Origin: Endomychus coccineus
Taxonomy: Eukaryota; Arthropoda; Insecta; Coleoptera; Endomychidae
Assembly: GCA_958510875.1 (NCBI GenBank)
Contig: OY294067.1
Span: 141,279,846-141,343,845 of the forward strand
Direction of reading: 5' to 3'
DNA: 64,000 nt
Shown: in pieces, positions 1 through 8,875 of the stretch
Numbering within the stretch: the first letter of the stretch is position 1
Layout of the letters: each line of letters opens with the position of its first letter
Translations under genes and position numbers: made by a program
Notes under the pieces: generated by a model
What the model saw: the letters and a program-made list of their open reading frames with translations, nothing else
Told to the model about the DNA's origin: nothing
Database searches by the model: none

Positions 1-597
1 CATATTTCATTTGTTTGACCCAACGAGGGGCTTAAGAGAGTAATTTTGGTTGGTAACCTGACGTAAGTTTCGATCTAATCGATGAATTTTTTTTTTTCGA
101 TATAGTTCGCAAAAAAGATACTCATATTTGAAATTTGTTTGTTCCGCTGTATTAACATCCAAGGTGAAATACAATAATAATCTGGTTTATTAAGATGGAT
201 ATTTTCAATATACTCAAACTTTTTTGTCATATATTAAAAAAACAGCTTCCTACTGTTAGAGAAATCTGGGCAGAAATGAAAAGATTCGAATATTGGTATC
301 TTAGATGTTCATTGGCACAACACAAAAAATAATTTTACCGTAGATAGACCAATTACGTTGTGATGTTTGGAACTCAAAATCTACTGCATAGATCATACAG
401 TCCAGTAGCATATTCATTTTCTTTTTTATTCTCAATGTACTTGGTGCATATAGTATGAGCTAATCTATAGATGACGAAACATTTCTGAAGTCATTAGTGT
501 TCGCTGACAGACCACAATATAAACATACCCCATGATATCATTATTGGAAGGCGAAAGAATTACTTTTTTGGGGACATTGGTTTGTAAGAATTTTTTT
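1..597. other. No recognisable gene
   Basis: AT-rich sequence downstream (on the minus strand) of the Ulp1-like remnant. It could be 3' flank of that decayed element. I see no open frame of interest, repeat or terminal structure. Confidence 0.4.
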
Positions 598-1252
598 TCA
601 CAATTGTATGAAGAAATATAAGATGTATACCCCACAACTATTTCCATCTACTTGTTTATCATGCACGAATAATCCAGTTTTCCAATCATCTATCTGAAAA
701 TGGGTGCTGTTTCTGGTATTATAACATTCCAAATAACAAAGAAATTTAGTCAAATAACGTTTATATTTCGTCTGTGATCTGCCATAAGGATTAATTAAAC
801 TGAAGCATTTGTTTTTCAAATCTGTAACTGCTAAACAGAAGTGGTGATTATTGGGACAGGGATTAGTATCTGAAAAATTTCACAGTATCGGCAGAACTAT
901 TTTTCATTTTTGATAAAGAATCTATCTGGTATTCGCCGTCAGATGAAAGGAATATTCTCGTTGCCAATGTCCAGGGAACTGTTTGGTATTTTGATATGTT
1001 ATTGAATATATTCAATATTATGCCAACAAGCCAGTTGGTCATCCATCGGTTTGTTGACAATATATCATAATCATCATATGTAACTCGTTTCATCTCACAC
1101 TCGTTGAAATCATCATAGTATTCAATAATATAATTCTTCCCGATATTTTTATAATAAACAGGATCTGATACAAGTAAGTGCATTCGGTAAAATGACCAAT
1201 TGGTTTTCTGTTTTCCATTTACATATCTGAATTCAGCACTATGAATCTTCAT
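598..1252 (-). pseudogene. Ulp1/C48 cysteine protease-like domain of a decayed transposable element
   Basis: Two minus-strand frames make one broken C48 (Ulp1/SENP-type) peptidase-like domain. The N-terminal piece (1252-863) has the RWMTNWLVGIILNIF segment that resembles the family's 'W-L-N/T-..-I-..-Y/F' opening. After a frame break near 870-880 the C-terminal piece contains HHFCLAV, where the catalytic His is expected, then INPYG, where the family usually has Asp (here Asn), and QVDGNSCGVYI with the Gln and the nucleophilic Cys. Such domains are common passengers in animal DNA transposons and act as deSUMOylating-type proteases in cellular relatives. The frame break and the Asp-to-Asn change suggest a dead copy. 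It lies downstream of YqaJ-like and DDE-like pieces on the same strand, so all three probably belonged to one element (inference). Confidence 0.6.
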
Positions 1253-1401
1253 GAAGAGTATATCTCAAATGACCATCTTTATAAATTCTCTGGATGTGAA
1301 GATGACAAAATCACACTAAGATCGATTGGTTAAGTGTAACAAACCTTGGATTTGATAATAATACAAGTGATTAATTTTCAATTTGGCTCCTTTTTTCAGT
1401 A

Positions 1402-1500
1402 CATCAACAAACCCTTTCTGCAAGCTGCTTCTGGTTCAAGATCTCTAATCTTATACGGACACTTCACTTCAATTATACCGTCAGCGTTCGTGAGGTCATC
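1402..1500 (-). pseudogene. YqaJ-like (PD-(D/E)XK) nuclease fragment
   Basis: Read on the minus strand, 1500-1402 encodes a short open stretch containing ADGIIEVKCPYKIRD, ending in a stop. It closely matches the core of YqaJ/lambda-exonuclease-type domains, where a DG is followed by the catalytic E-x-K (here EVK) and then CPY. The frame is closed just upstream, so only the second half of the nuclease core is visible. It sits between the DDE-like piece (higher coordinates) and the Ulp1-like piece (lower coordinates) on the same strand, consistent with one multi-domain element. Function in the intact relative is unknown to me; the nuclease assignment rests on this motif alone. Confidence 0.45.
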
Positions 1501-1590
1501 AGGGAATGCTCCACATTATTGAAATAGGGTATGTATTTGTAGGCTAGATTTTTGTACTTCGACTTAATTTTTTTTCCATAATCCCAAATT

Positions 1591-1591
<1 letters not shown>

Positions 1592-1653
<62 letters not shown>
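1592..1653. repeat. (CT)n microsatellite
   Basis: About 31 uninterrupted CT units lie inside the decayed minus-strand element. They produce long Ser-Leu and Arg-Glu pseudo-reading frames that are not genes. Confidence 0.95.
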
Positions 1654-1655
<2 letters not shown>

Positions 1656-2051
1656 ATATTCAATTCCGTGGTTCACGGATGGAGTGTTCAGATGGGATGA
1701 TTCCTTTCGCTAGCCTCTCGAATAAGATGGACTTAAGGCCCCGAATTTTTTTCCGAACAGAGATGATGTGATACGTATTTTCCGTTCCTATCTCCAAATA
1801 TGACATTTCCTCTGATCTCTAGTTTTTGTTTTCAATATGCTCTACACAATCATTTGAATTGCGATAATTCGATTTTTGATTTGGGAATTTTTTTTGAAAT
1901 GACTAAACAATCGAATGATAGATTACGTAACTTCTCAGTTCCAAGCAACGCAAATGGCATGTAAATTAACGAAAGAGAAATCTGATACAACACAGCTAAA
2001 GATTGGCCATTTCTTCTAATGAGCTAAACAGTACGATCGGAACTTTAATAG

Positions 2052-2560
2052 TCAAGCCCCAATGTTTCCAGCATCTTGCTTACTAGCAATCAGTTCCAAT
2101 ATTGGACATAGTCTTTTGATGTTTGGTGATTGAATAATACCTGCATAATAATAAGCCTTCTGTCCAGTATTACTGGGTCTGCGTATAAGATAACCAGTCG
2201 CATCAACATGCAATATTGGATTTTCAACAAAATTGAGTAAATCAAGCTGCTCTTTGCTACATAAGTGAACATGTAGAGGATCTCCAACAAACTGAATAAA
2301 TTCTGGGTGTTCTTTCCTCATTAGCACTAAATCTACTATGTCATCAGAATGTCGATCTTTTTTGGCTAGCGTTTCAGAACAAGCATAACATCGCTTCGGC
2401 GTTGTTCTAGAGGTTTGCAGAAAAGTAACTTATTTTCAACTATATTCCGTCTTATCCCTCTCAACTGTTTAGATAACCTACTAACATGTTTGTATTTTAT
2501 GAAACTACTGAAAACTTCTACCACATACAAATATGCTTTCGGACTATAAACGTTTTTGAG
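2052..2560 (-). pseudogene. DDE-transposase-like fragment with HVDATG motif
   Basis: The minus-strand frame 2327-2052 contains ILHVDATGYLIRRP followed by KAYYYAGII. The pattern 'hhxDATG..v..p....YYYAlv' occurs in a family of large uncharacterised insect transposon proteins, in which this Asp is probably the first DDE residue (family knowledge plus inference). Coding continues upstream to about 2415 in the same frame (RCYACSETLAKK, a CxxC pair) and, after frame shifts, to about 2560. The 3' side leads into the YqaJ-like and Ulp1-like pieces. Stops and frame changes mark it as dead. Confidence 0.5.
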
Positions 2561-2922
2561 TAATAATATAAGCCTCTTACATATATGCCCGCAATATGCA
2601 TATATACGAAGACTATCCGTTTTCTTGAGGTATCAATAGTTTTTGAAATACAAAGAACAATTATTATGAACAGTTTCAATTTTCTTATTCAAAACAAATG
2701 CATACCTTCGCTTGATTAATCTTTCATTTATGTACCAGGATATCAAAAATTATCTTGGTCAAGGGAAGTTGTGGAATCTAAAACGTGTGTCTTACTTTAC
2801 GTTCGAAATAATTATGTCACTGTCACACTGACATCATCAATAACCTACAAATTTCATACCTATTTATTTCATGAAAAATCTTTTCTTCCGGATGGATTCC
2901 GCGTCACAATAGCTCGACTTGA

Positions 2923-2965
2923 TGCCGACGTTTCGCCAACCATTACAGGTGGCATCTTCAGGGCA
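2923..2965 (-). ncRNA. Hammerhead ribozyme motif (PLE type), left arm
   Basis: On the minus strand: CUGAAGA core at 2961-2955, a stem II hairpin, then GAAACGUC at 2934-2927 with the predicted cleavage after that C. Stem I pairs TGCC with GGCA. The ACGU between GAAA and C is self-complementary, which fits the tiny PLE hammerheads known to act as dimers (published family knowledge). Confidence 0.75.
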
Positions 2966-2996
2966 GGCTTGAGGCTTTCAGTTCAAGCCTCAAGCC

Positions 2997-3039
2997 TGCC
3001 CTGAAGATGCCACCTGTAATGGTTGGCGAAACGTCGGCA
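2997..3039 (+). ncRNA. Hammerhead ribozyme motif (PLE type), right arm
   Basis: Stem I TGCC (2997-3000) pairs with GGCA (3036-3039). Core CTGAAGA is at 3001-3007, followed by an extra T. Stem II is GCCACC against GGTTGGC around a six-base loop (3009-3027), then GAAACGTC at 3028-3035. It is the mirror image of the motif at 2923-2965, so transcripts from either strand would carry one. Confidence 0.78.
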
Positions 3040-3231
3040 TCAAGTCGAGCTATTGTGACGCGGAATCCATCCGGAAGACAAGATTTTTCAAGATTAGCTG
3101 TCCGCGGAAGTCTACTATCCAAGCTATTTATTTCAGTTGTAAAACAATAATGAACTACAAATTATGAAATAACGGTTTTAGTAACAAGAAAAACTAAATT
3201 ACAGTAATTGTTGGAAATGTCCCCTGTTTTG

Positions 3232-4178
3232 TTAGATGCACAAGTTGACGCGCATCCTCAAGCTGTGAAAACCGTTTTGCAGCATTTCTGGCGTTATGGT
3301 TCCACATTGCTGAACTATTCTTTGTTGAAGTTCTTGGAAATTATTTACCGGAGTTGCGAAAATTTTCTTTTTTAAGTAAGGAAATATAAAATAGTCCATA
3401 ATTGTCAAACAAGGTGATCTCGGAGGAAACTCAACTTCTGTATGCAAACTTATCAGCCGGTCATCAAAAAACTCGCGGAGAAAAGCAATATTTTCTCGTG
3501 TAGTATGTGCTGTTGCACCGTTATAATGGAAATAACCATATTGAAGTTCATCATCGTTTAACTGTTGCACAAATTCAGCCAAAAAGTTGTGTCTGTACCT
3601 TTCTGCGTTGACGGTGAAATCGAAAAAAATTGGCCCAATTATTCTTCTGCTAGAAACTGCCATCCAAACATTTTTTGAGCATGTAGTGGCGATTCAGTAA
3701 AAACATGAGGGTTGTCATTGCTCCACATTTGCATATTTTGAGAATTGATGTATCCCGAAAGGTGGAACCACGCTTCGTCAGAAAAAAAAGTTGAGTCCAG
3801 AAGATCGTCATTCATTAAATTATTGACAAACCAATGGCAGTAAGCAAGGCGTCTGGGGTGGTCTGCGGGCAGAAAAGCTTGATGTGTTCGCATCTTATAT
3901 GGATGCATGTTCAAGTCTTTCTTTAAAATCTTCTGGCATGTTCCATAAGAAAGTCCAATTTCCTGAGAAAGACGTTTCAAAGGTTTTGCAGGCTCCTCTT
4001 CCATACGTTGACGAACATCATTGACAACTTCTTCTGCACGAACTCTTGGTCTACCAGCACCTTTTTTATGAGTCACACAACCAGTTTCGCGAAACTCTTC
4101 AACACAATTTGTAAGGCACACATAAAAATTGTTTGGTAATATTGCCACGTTTGGGAAGTGCTCTCGAAAATTGTCCAA
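3232..4178 (-). pseudogene. DDE_3 (Tc1/mariner superfamily) transposase, frameshifted
   Basis: Two overlapping minus-strand frames (4178-3639, 179 residues; 3663-3232, 143 residues) form one transposase with a frameshift near 3640-3660. The N-terminal part is a helix-turn-helix region: FRETGCVTHKKGAGRPR, then a second HTH-like segment LSQEIGLSYGTCQKILKK. The catalytic core follows: FSDEAWFHLSG holds the first Asp. In YNGATAH the family normally has DGAPAH, so the second Asp is replaced by Asn. PPRSPCLTIMDYF is the third acidic block (usually SPDLTPLDFF). The enzyme would cut and join element ends in the nucleus. The lost Asp and frameshift make this copy inactive. It most resembles the insect DUF4817-DDE_3 type rather than classical mariner. 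Confidence 0.85.
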
Positions 4179-4578
4179 ACATAAACGTTGACTGTATTGC
4201 CAATTCCCATTAACTAGCGCACTTGTTCAAAAATAGGCTTCAATCATGAAAATTTTGTGCTGTGTGGTAAGAGACATGATTCAAAAACTGGATTAGTAAA
4301 TTTCAGCACAATGACTTGACAGATTCTGACACAACAAAACATATTCAAAAATTTAAGGTAGGACACACGTTTTACATTCCACAACCACCCTTGACCAAGA
4401 TAATTTTCAATTTGTAGTTCATTATTGTTTTACAACTGGAATAAATAGGTATGAAATTTGTAGGTTATTGGTGATGTCAGTGTGACAGTGACATAATTAT
4501 TTCAAACGTAAAGTAAGACACACGTTTTAGATTCCACAACCACCCTTGACCAAGATAATAATTTTTGATATCCTGGTA

Positions 4579-4985
4579 TATGCTTCCAAATTCCTGTTTA
4601 CATAAGGAAAATTCACCTTCCCTGACTGTACAACTGCTATAAGGAAGTCTGTTATAGTTTTTATTCCTCATATTTTCATTATTGATAGGAAGTAGCTTTG
4701 TACTTACCTTGGCTTGTATATCCTTTTCGTATTATTTTATAATCTCAGGTGATATGATTTCTGTCTCTGGACTTACTTTCGAAATAATATTTAGATCGTC
4801 ATTTTTGAACATTTCAATTGGTTTTAATCCATGTGTCTCAGAAAGCTCATATATTAATGTGTTATACTTGTGCGCGAAATATTTAAATTATTTTCTACAT
4901 TTCTACTATTTGAAGAAGCTGATGTCTGATATTCACGGATAGCTTTATTTATTTCACTAATTATGTCATCACCAATCGGGGAATA
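4579..4985 (-). pseudogene. Coding remnant upstream of the DDE/YqaJ/Ulp1 element
   Basis: Minus-strand coding pieces flank the mariner insertion. From about 4985 downwards I read SPIGDDIISEINKAIRE, then YNTLIYELSETHGLKP and PEIIK, one stop, and YEKDIQAK. These run to a good donor-like site (AAG|GTAAGT, about 4707 on the minus strand). A second piece, 4671-4579, contains REGEFSLCKQEFG and stops at the mariner end. Beyond the mariner, coding resumes below 2733 (INERLIKRRYAFVLNKK). I do not recognise the protein. Position and strand suggest it is the N-terminal half of the element that continues to 600 (inference). Confidence 0.4.
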
Positions 4986-6214
4986 CTGGATACTAGAGAT
5001 AACAGAGAGTCGTCATTCACGAGATGTTCTCGTATGTTCAAGCTAGCTACTTTTTTGATCAAATGAATCATCAGCGAAATTTATTTTGCAATAGGATTCC
5101 AAATTGATTTCCTTTTTAATATCGTTGAGGTTATTCATACCAAACATGTATAATTTACTTCTATTTCCGATATTATTTTTGAAATGTAGGTAACTACACA
5201 ATTTTGCATCAAATGAATTTCTAGAATCTAGAATAACCTCTTAGATCATTCGCGGATATGGAATTTGTTGCTTAAGTAAATAATTTCCATCAATTTCGAT
5301 GCTTGTTGCAAAGGACAACAGACTGTATTTTCCAGGTATTTTGTGTTAAAACCTGAGATATAGTATAACAACATGTATTGTTAGTTGACGTAGATATCTG
5401 GTCCGGGTATCCCCAGGTATTGCAGTATTATTATTGAAATACAATAACTTTTTTCTACAAAAAACAAGCACACCACAAAACTTCTAAATTATGTTTCGAA
5501 TCAAATGCAGAAAACCGCATTTCAATCCATAACTACGCCAGTGATGGAAGGTTGGACCTATTCTAATGCTTCATTCCCTCGATTATAGGTGTGGTTCTTG
5601 ATAACTTACAAACATGGTAAGATCACGTAAACTACTTTCCTCATGAATGCTGAAGGAACATCTACGACATATGAAACCTTGTTGATAAAGTTAGGTTCAC
5701 AAGAAGGACCTACTCCTTCTATCATGTTATATTCTTATTGAATCTATTGATACGTACTTCTTCCTTCTCTGGGGCCCCTAGCCTTTTAGAACTTCTGACC
5801 AGGCTCCTAAGAGTGCAGGATATAAGGATGAAGTGAAAGAAAATTTCAAAACAGTTCAACTTATAACAGTATCATCAGTGTATATATACATATTCCTAAT
5901 CTAAGTAAAAACAAATAGTTATTCAAAAATATACATATAGCGACCAATATCCACACACGATACTAGAAAAAAGGATAATTATACAAATAGTCATACTAGA
6001 TTAATGAATAGTAGAAATGCTATTAATTATTATGATGTGCGCTTCTTGAACAAAGTGCCAGCTAATATACAAAATCCAGCATCAAAGCCAGTCTGCTAAA
6101 AACACTCTAATAAAAGGAGCATATTATCACATTCATGACTTTCAAGATATTCTTTGATATTACTCAATCGTACCAAATCGTCCTCTAAGCGGCTTACTTA
6201 TTTATAAACTAAAA
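4986..6214. other. No recognisable gene
   Basis: AT-rich DNA with only short frames. I could not assign any part to a gene or to a repeat family seen elsewhere in the window. Confidence 0.35.
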
Positions 6215-6289
6215 TAGTTGAAAACTGCGGATACACTATAACAATTATAAGTAAGAAATAATCACCCTTATCCGCAAAAAATTCTGTTA

Positions 6290-6332
6290 GTACTGAGGAC
6301 GTTTCAGCTACCAAATACCCATCATAGAGTAA
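6290..6332 (-). ncRNA. Degenerate hammerhead-like motif, left arm
   Basis: On the minus strand a stem II-like hairpin is followed by GAAACGTC (6305-6298). The 5' core reads CTATGAT instead of CTGATGA, apparently missing one base relative to the other arm. Probably inactive. Confidence 0.4.
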
Positions 6333-6668
6333 ACTAAATTAGAAATTAAAATGTTCCTATTTGAATACTTTTTGATAATAATAATGAAAATGAGGGATTA
6401 TCCTCAGCTGGAGATGAATATGAGTTTATAAATTGGTTTTTCCTTTATACATTTCCACCCCTTCTAAATTACCTAGATATTCGTCTATTAGCAGAACATA
6501 TTTTAGAAACAGATCACACCATTGCTCAAAAAATTTGTTTGCATTTCTAAACACAGTACCTACCGACTAATATCTAGGTAATTATAAGGGATGGAAATGA
6601 ATTAGAAAGTAATTCATCAAGCTCAGATTTATTCACAGCTCAGGCATAGTTTGTTCTCTAATTGAGTT

Positions 6669-6712
6669 TACTCTGATGATGGCTACTTGGTAGTTGAAAG
6701 ATCCTTAGTACT
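6669..6712 (+). ncRNA. Hammerhead-like motif, right arm
   Basis: A perfect CTGATGA core (6673-6679), an extra T, stem II GGCTAC/GTAGTT (6681-6695, with two G-U pairs), then GAAAGATC (6696-6703). Stem III is AGAT rather than the self-complementary ACGT, and stem I is not contiguous with the core. Activity is doubtful. Confidence 0.45.
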
Positions 6713-6800
6713 TTATTAGTGTTTTTAGATGATAGGGGTAATTATTTCGTACTTATTTGGACTTAGTCATAACAGTTTTTCGGTTTGATGTAAGTGTTTT

Positions 6801-7224
6801 AAGTAATTCAATGAAACAATTATTTTATATAAGAGTATGAGAAATTCAAAGGTTGCACCATGATTCTAATTAAGCAGGAGCATAACAAATCTTTTTGGAA
6901 GGGTTGATGTTACTTGATTGATGTCTGATTGACGAACATCTTTTAAAACAAATGTTTCAAATACACTTTGCTTTATTTAAGACTAAATTCAGCATGGTAC
7001 GTTCTCGAAAATTAGTTATCAATTCAGATTTAAAAAGTTGAATACATCGGTAATGTCAAATACAATGAAATGAAAACCTGTGGAAAAGGGTATGGATGCC
7101 TAGCTGTGACCGGGCTATGGGGCAGTCAAATAAGAATTGAATTTTATAATGAAAGATAAATGAGCTGTAAACTTGTATACATCTTGGTTTTGACATTTTA
7201 TAAGTTGGCTCAAAAGTCTGATAA
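6801..7224. other. No recognisable gene
   Basis: AT-rich spacer between two inverted-repeat structures. Nothing recognised. Confidence 0.35.
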
Positions 7225-7570
7225 AATCTTGTGTGTGCTCGTTATCTGTTATATTCGGCTCTAAAGTTTCAAGGTACATATACACTTCCATTATTTGGAT
7301 ATGTTGATGCGTGATTATCCATTACACTGCCCACAAACTAACGAGCATTCCCTAATTTTGTACATCCACAACTTGAACCAGAGCCTTTCTCGCAATTGCA
7401 AAATGACTTATTGAGCAGTTCTTCTGGTGCCACTAGTCCGGTTCCAGGATTTCATTTTGCAATACCCACCTCCGTTTCTGATGTTCTGAATCATTCTCTA
7501 ACCAAGTTTGGATTTGGTAGTAAACACGATTGATATGGTATCAAGCTGCTGCACTTGTTGGTAGAAGTGA
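7225..7570 (-). pseudogene. Inverted copy of the cysteine-rich protein tail (left arm)
   Basis: The reverse complement of this stretch matches 7665-8065 over most of its length, including the segments encoding the Cys-rich tail and the acidic region after it. It is therefore a second, more decayed copy of the same 3' gene end. Its 5' end faces that of the right-hand copy, with under 100 bp between. Frame is poorly kept. Confidence 0.65.
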
Positions 7571-7659
7571 TGATAACTGCACCGATTTGTTGAAAAATCA
7601 AAATTTAATATTCACAATTTTCGATATACGCAATTCATCAAATCAGCAAGACTCAATAA

Positions 7660-8139
7660 ACAGGTACAGTAATCATCTCTTCTACCAACAAATGCAGCAG
7701 CTCGCCACCATATCAATCGTGTTTACCATCAAATCTTCAAATCCACTTGGTCAGAGAATGATTCAGAACGCCAGGAATGGGTGTCGGTTCTGCAAAATGA
7801 ACTCCTGAAACCGACAACAACATTATTACCACCAGCACCAGACGAACCGCTCAATACGATATTTTGCAATTACAAGAAAGACTGTGGTTCGAGTTGCGGA
7901 TATAGAAAATTAGGTTTGCAATGCTTCTCAGTTTATGGACAGTGTAATGCCTCAACGCTCCATCATATTAGAATGATATTGATGAAGAATGTGAATATAT
8001 ATCTGAAATCCTTGAAGCTTCAGAGCCGAATATAACAGACAACGAGGATGATGATAGTGAACTTGAAATTCAAGTTCGCGACCAGAAGAGGAAGACGATG
8101 ACGGACAAGAGGCATATTAAGCTGCTTGCATGCTATTAA
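7660..8139 (+). pseudogene. C-terminal fragment of an uncharacterised element-associated protein with Cys-rich tail
   Basis: One forward frame, with a small break near 7980, reads through LPPAPDEPLNTIFCNYKK, DCGSSCGYRKLGLQCFSVYG, and then an acidic tail (EECEYISEILEASEPN, DNEDDDSELE) ending in a stop at 8139. The 'LLPPAPxELLNTIFCxCKxGCxxxCGCRKxGLxC' tail is familiar from large uncharacterised proteins found repeatedly in insect genomes, probably transposon-borne. Here several of the expected Cys positions are changed to Tyr. The upstream part (NRVYHQIFKSTWSEN) agrees with the same family. No start codon is present: this is a 3' fragment, duplicated in inverted orientation on the left. Confidence 0.5.
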
Positions 8140-8516
8140 TAATGAAAATAACAGAAAAGATTCCTCTCACACTTATAGTTCAATTGTAATAGATTTATGG
8201 TAAACTATTCACAAATAAAAATATAATTAAAATGAATTTAAACCATTACATTTTAATATTTTATTAATATAAATTAAGTAAATATTGTTAAACGGATGTC
8301 TGATATATGAAAAGTATCTATAAATACAATACATTAATTAGTAAATAACTTTATAATATGTAATATGTATTGGATTCCACAGTTGACCTAGCGGTAATAC
8401 ACCTACGGCTAATCGCTCCCCAAACTCAGCACTCTACCTCAAGAATGGTTAATAGTATAAAATATTGCAAAGACCAAATTTATAGATAATCCCATGTTCT
8501 ACAACGTTTCTAATAT
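8140..8516. other. No recognisable gene
   Basis: Very AT-rich up to 8370, then a short, more balanced stretch (8371-8470) leading to the PLE 3' end at 8517. Nothing recognised. Confidence 0.35.
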
Positions 8517-8600
8517 CTTGGATAGTAGACTTTCGCGGATAGCTAATCTTGAAAATTCTTGGCTTCTGGATGGATTCCGCGTCACAATAGCTCGACTTGA

Positions 8601-8643
8601 TGCCGACGTTTCGCCAACCATTACAGGTGGCATCTTCAGGGCG
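8601..8643 (-). ncRNA. Hammerhead ribozyme motif of PLE family A
   Basis: Minus strand: CTGAAGA at 8639-8633, stem II hairpin, GAAACGTC at 8612-8605. Stem I keeps three pairs (GCC/GGC); the fourth is weakened by one base change relative to the copy at 2997-3039. Confidence 0.7.
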
Positions 8644-8875
8644 GGCTTGAGGCTTGAACTGAAACTAGTTATACTGGTTTCTGTAGCTGTATTTATTGTA
8701 GGAAAAATCCTTCACGCTACACAGTTCACTGCCTTTATTCCGGTGGTTAACTCCGTTCCGGCACCTGACCCTGCCGTTTTGTGATCATGTGCGAAGTCAC
8801 GGTTCAGATTATTCGGATGTTTTAGAATTTCTATAGCTTCAAGGATTTTTTGCTGATAGAAGTTTGGGGCTCGGG

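Larger units (their letters stand above)
2872..3123. mobile_element. Palindromic solo PLE terminal repeat inserted in the mariner TIR
   Basis: A near-perfect inverted repeat: roughly 90-bp arms (about 2885-2980 and 2985-3080) meet in a very short loop near 2980. The same sequence, in one copy, forms the 3' terminal part of the PLE at 8517-10440, including the distal segment at 3080-3123 (compare 8517-8570). A 12-bp target duplication, CTATTTATTTCA, occurs at 2860-2871 and 3124-3135, and removing the insert restores the mariner terminal repeat. No protein is encoded. Each arm contains a hammerhead ribozyme motif. Confidence 0.85.
2735..4576 (-). mobile_element. Tc1/mariner-superfamily transposon (DDE_3 type), with TA target duplication
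   Basis: The ends are long imperfect terminal inverted repeats: 2735-2871, continuing at 3136, matches the reverse complement of about 4400-4576. Both ends start CCAGGATATCAAAAATTAT and are flanked by TA (2733-2734 and 4577-4578), as expected for this superfamily. Total length is 1,842 bp, of which 264 bp is a later PLE insertion plus its target duplication. The right side also holds a second, partial copy of the terminal segment (about 4360-4405). The transposase lies on the minus strand. The element sits inside the minus-strand coding remnant that flanks it on both sides. Confidence 0.85.
6215..6800. mobile_element. Palindromic PLE-type terminal repeat pair with hammerhead-like cores
   Basis: Imperfect inverted arms (about 6215-6483 and 6570-6800) surround a short spacer. 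The right arm contains CTGATGATGGCTAC, a hairpin and GAAAGATC. The left arm holds the reverse complement of the same block ending GAAACGTC. This is the organisation of the 2,872-3,123 PLE palindrome but in a different family. No protein is encoded. I could not find convincing target duplications. Confidence 0.55.

Noticed and set aside
1473..1771. Arg-Glu and Ser-Leu frames on both strands
   Set aside because: They are produced by the (CT)n microsatellite.
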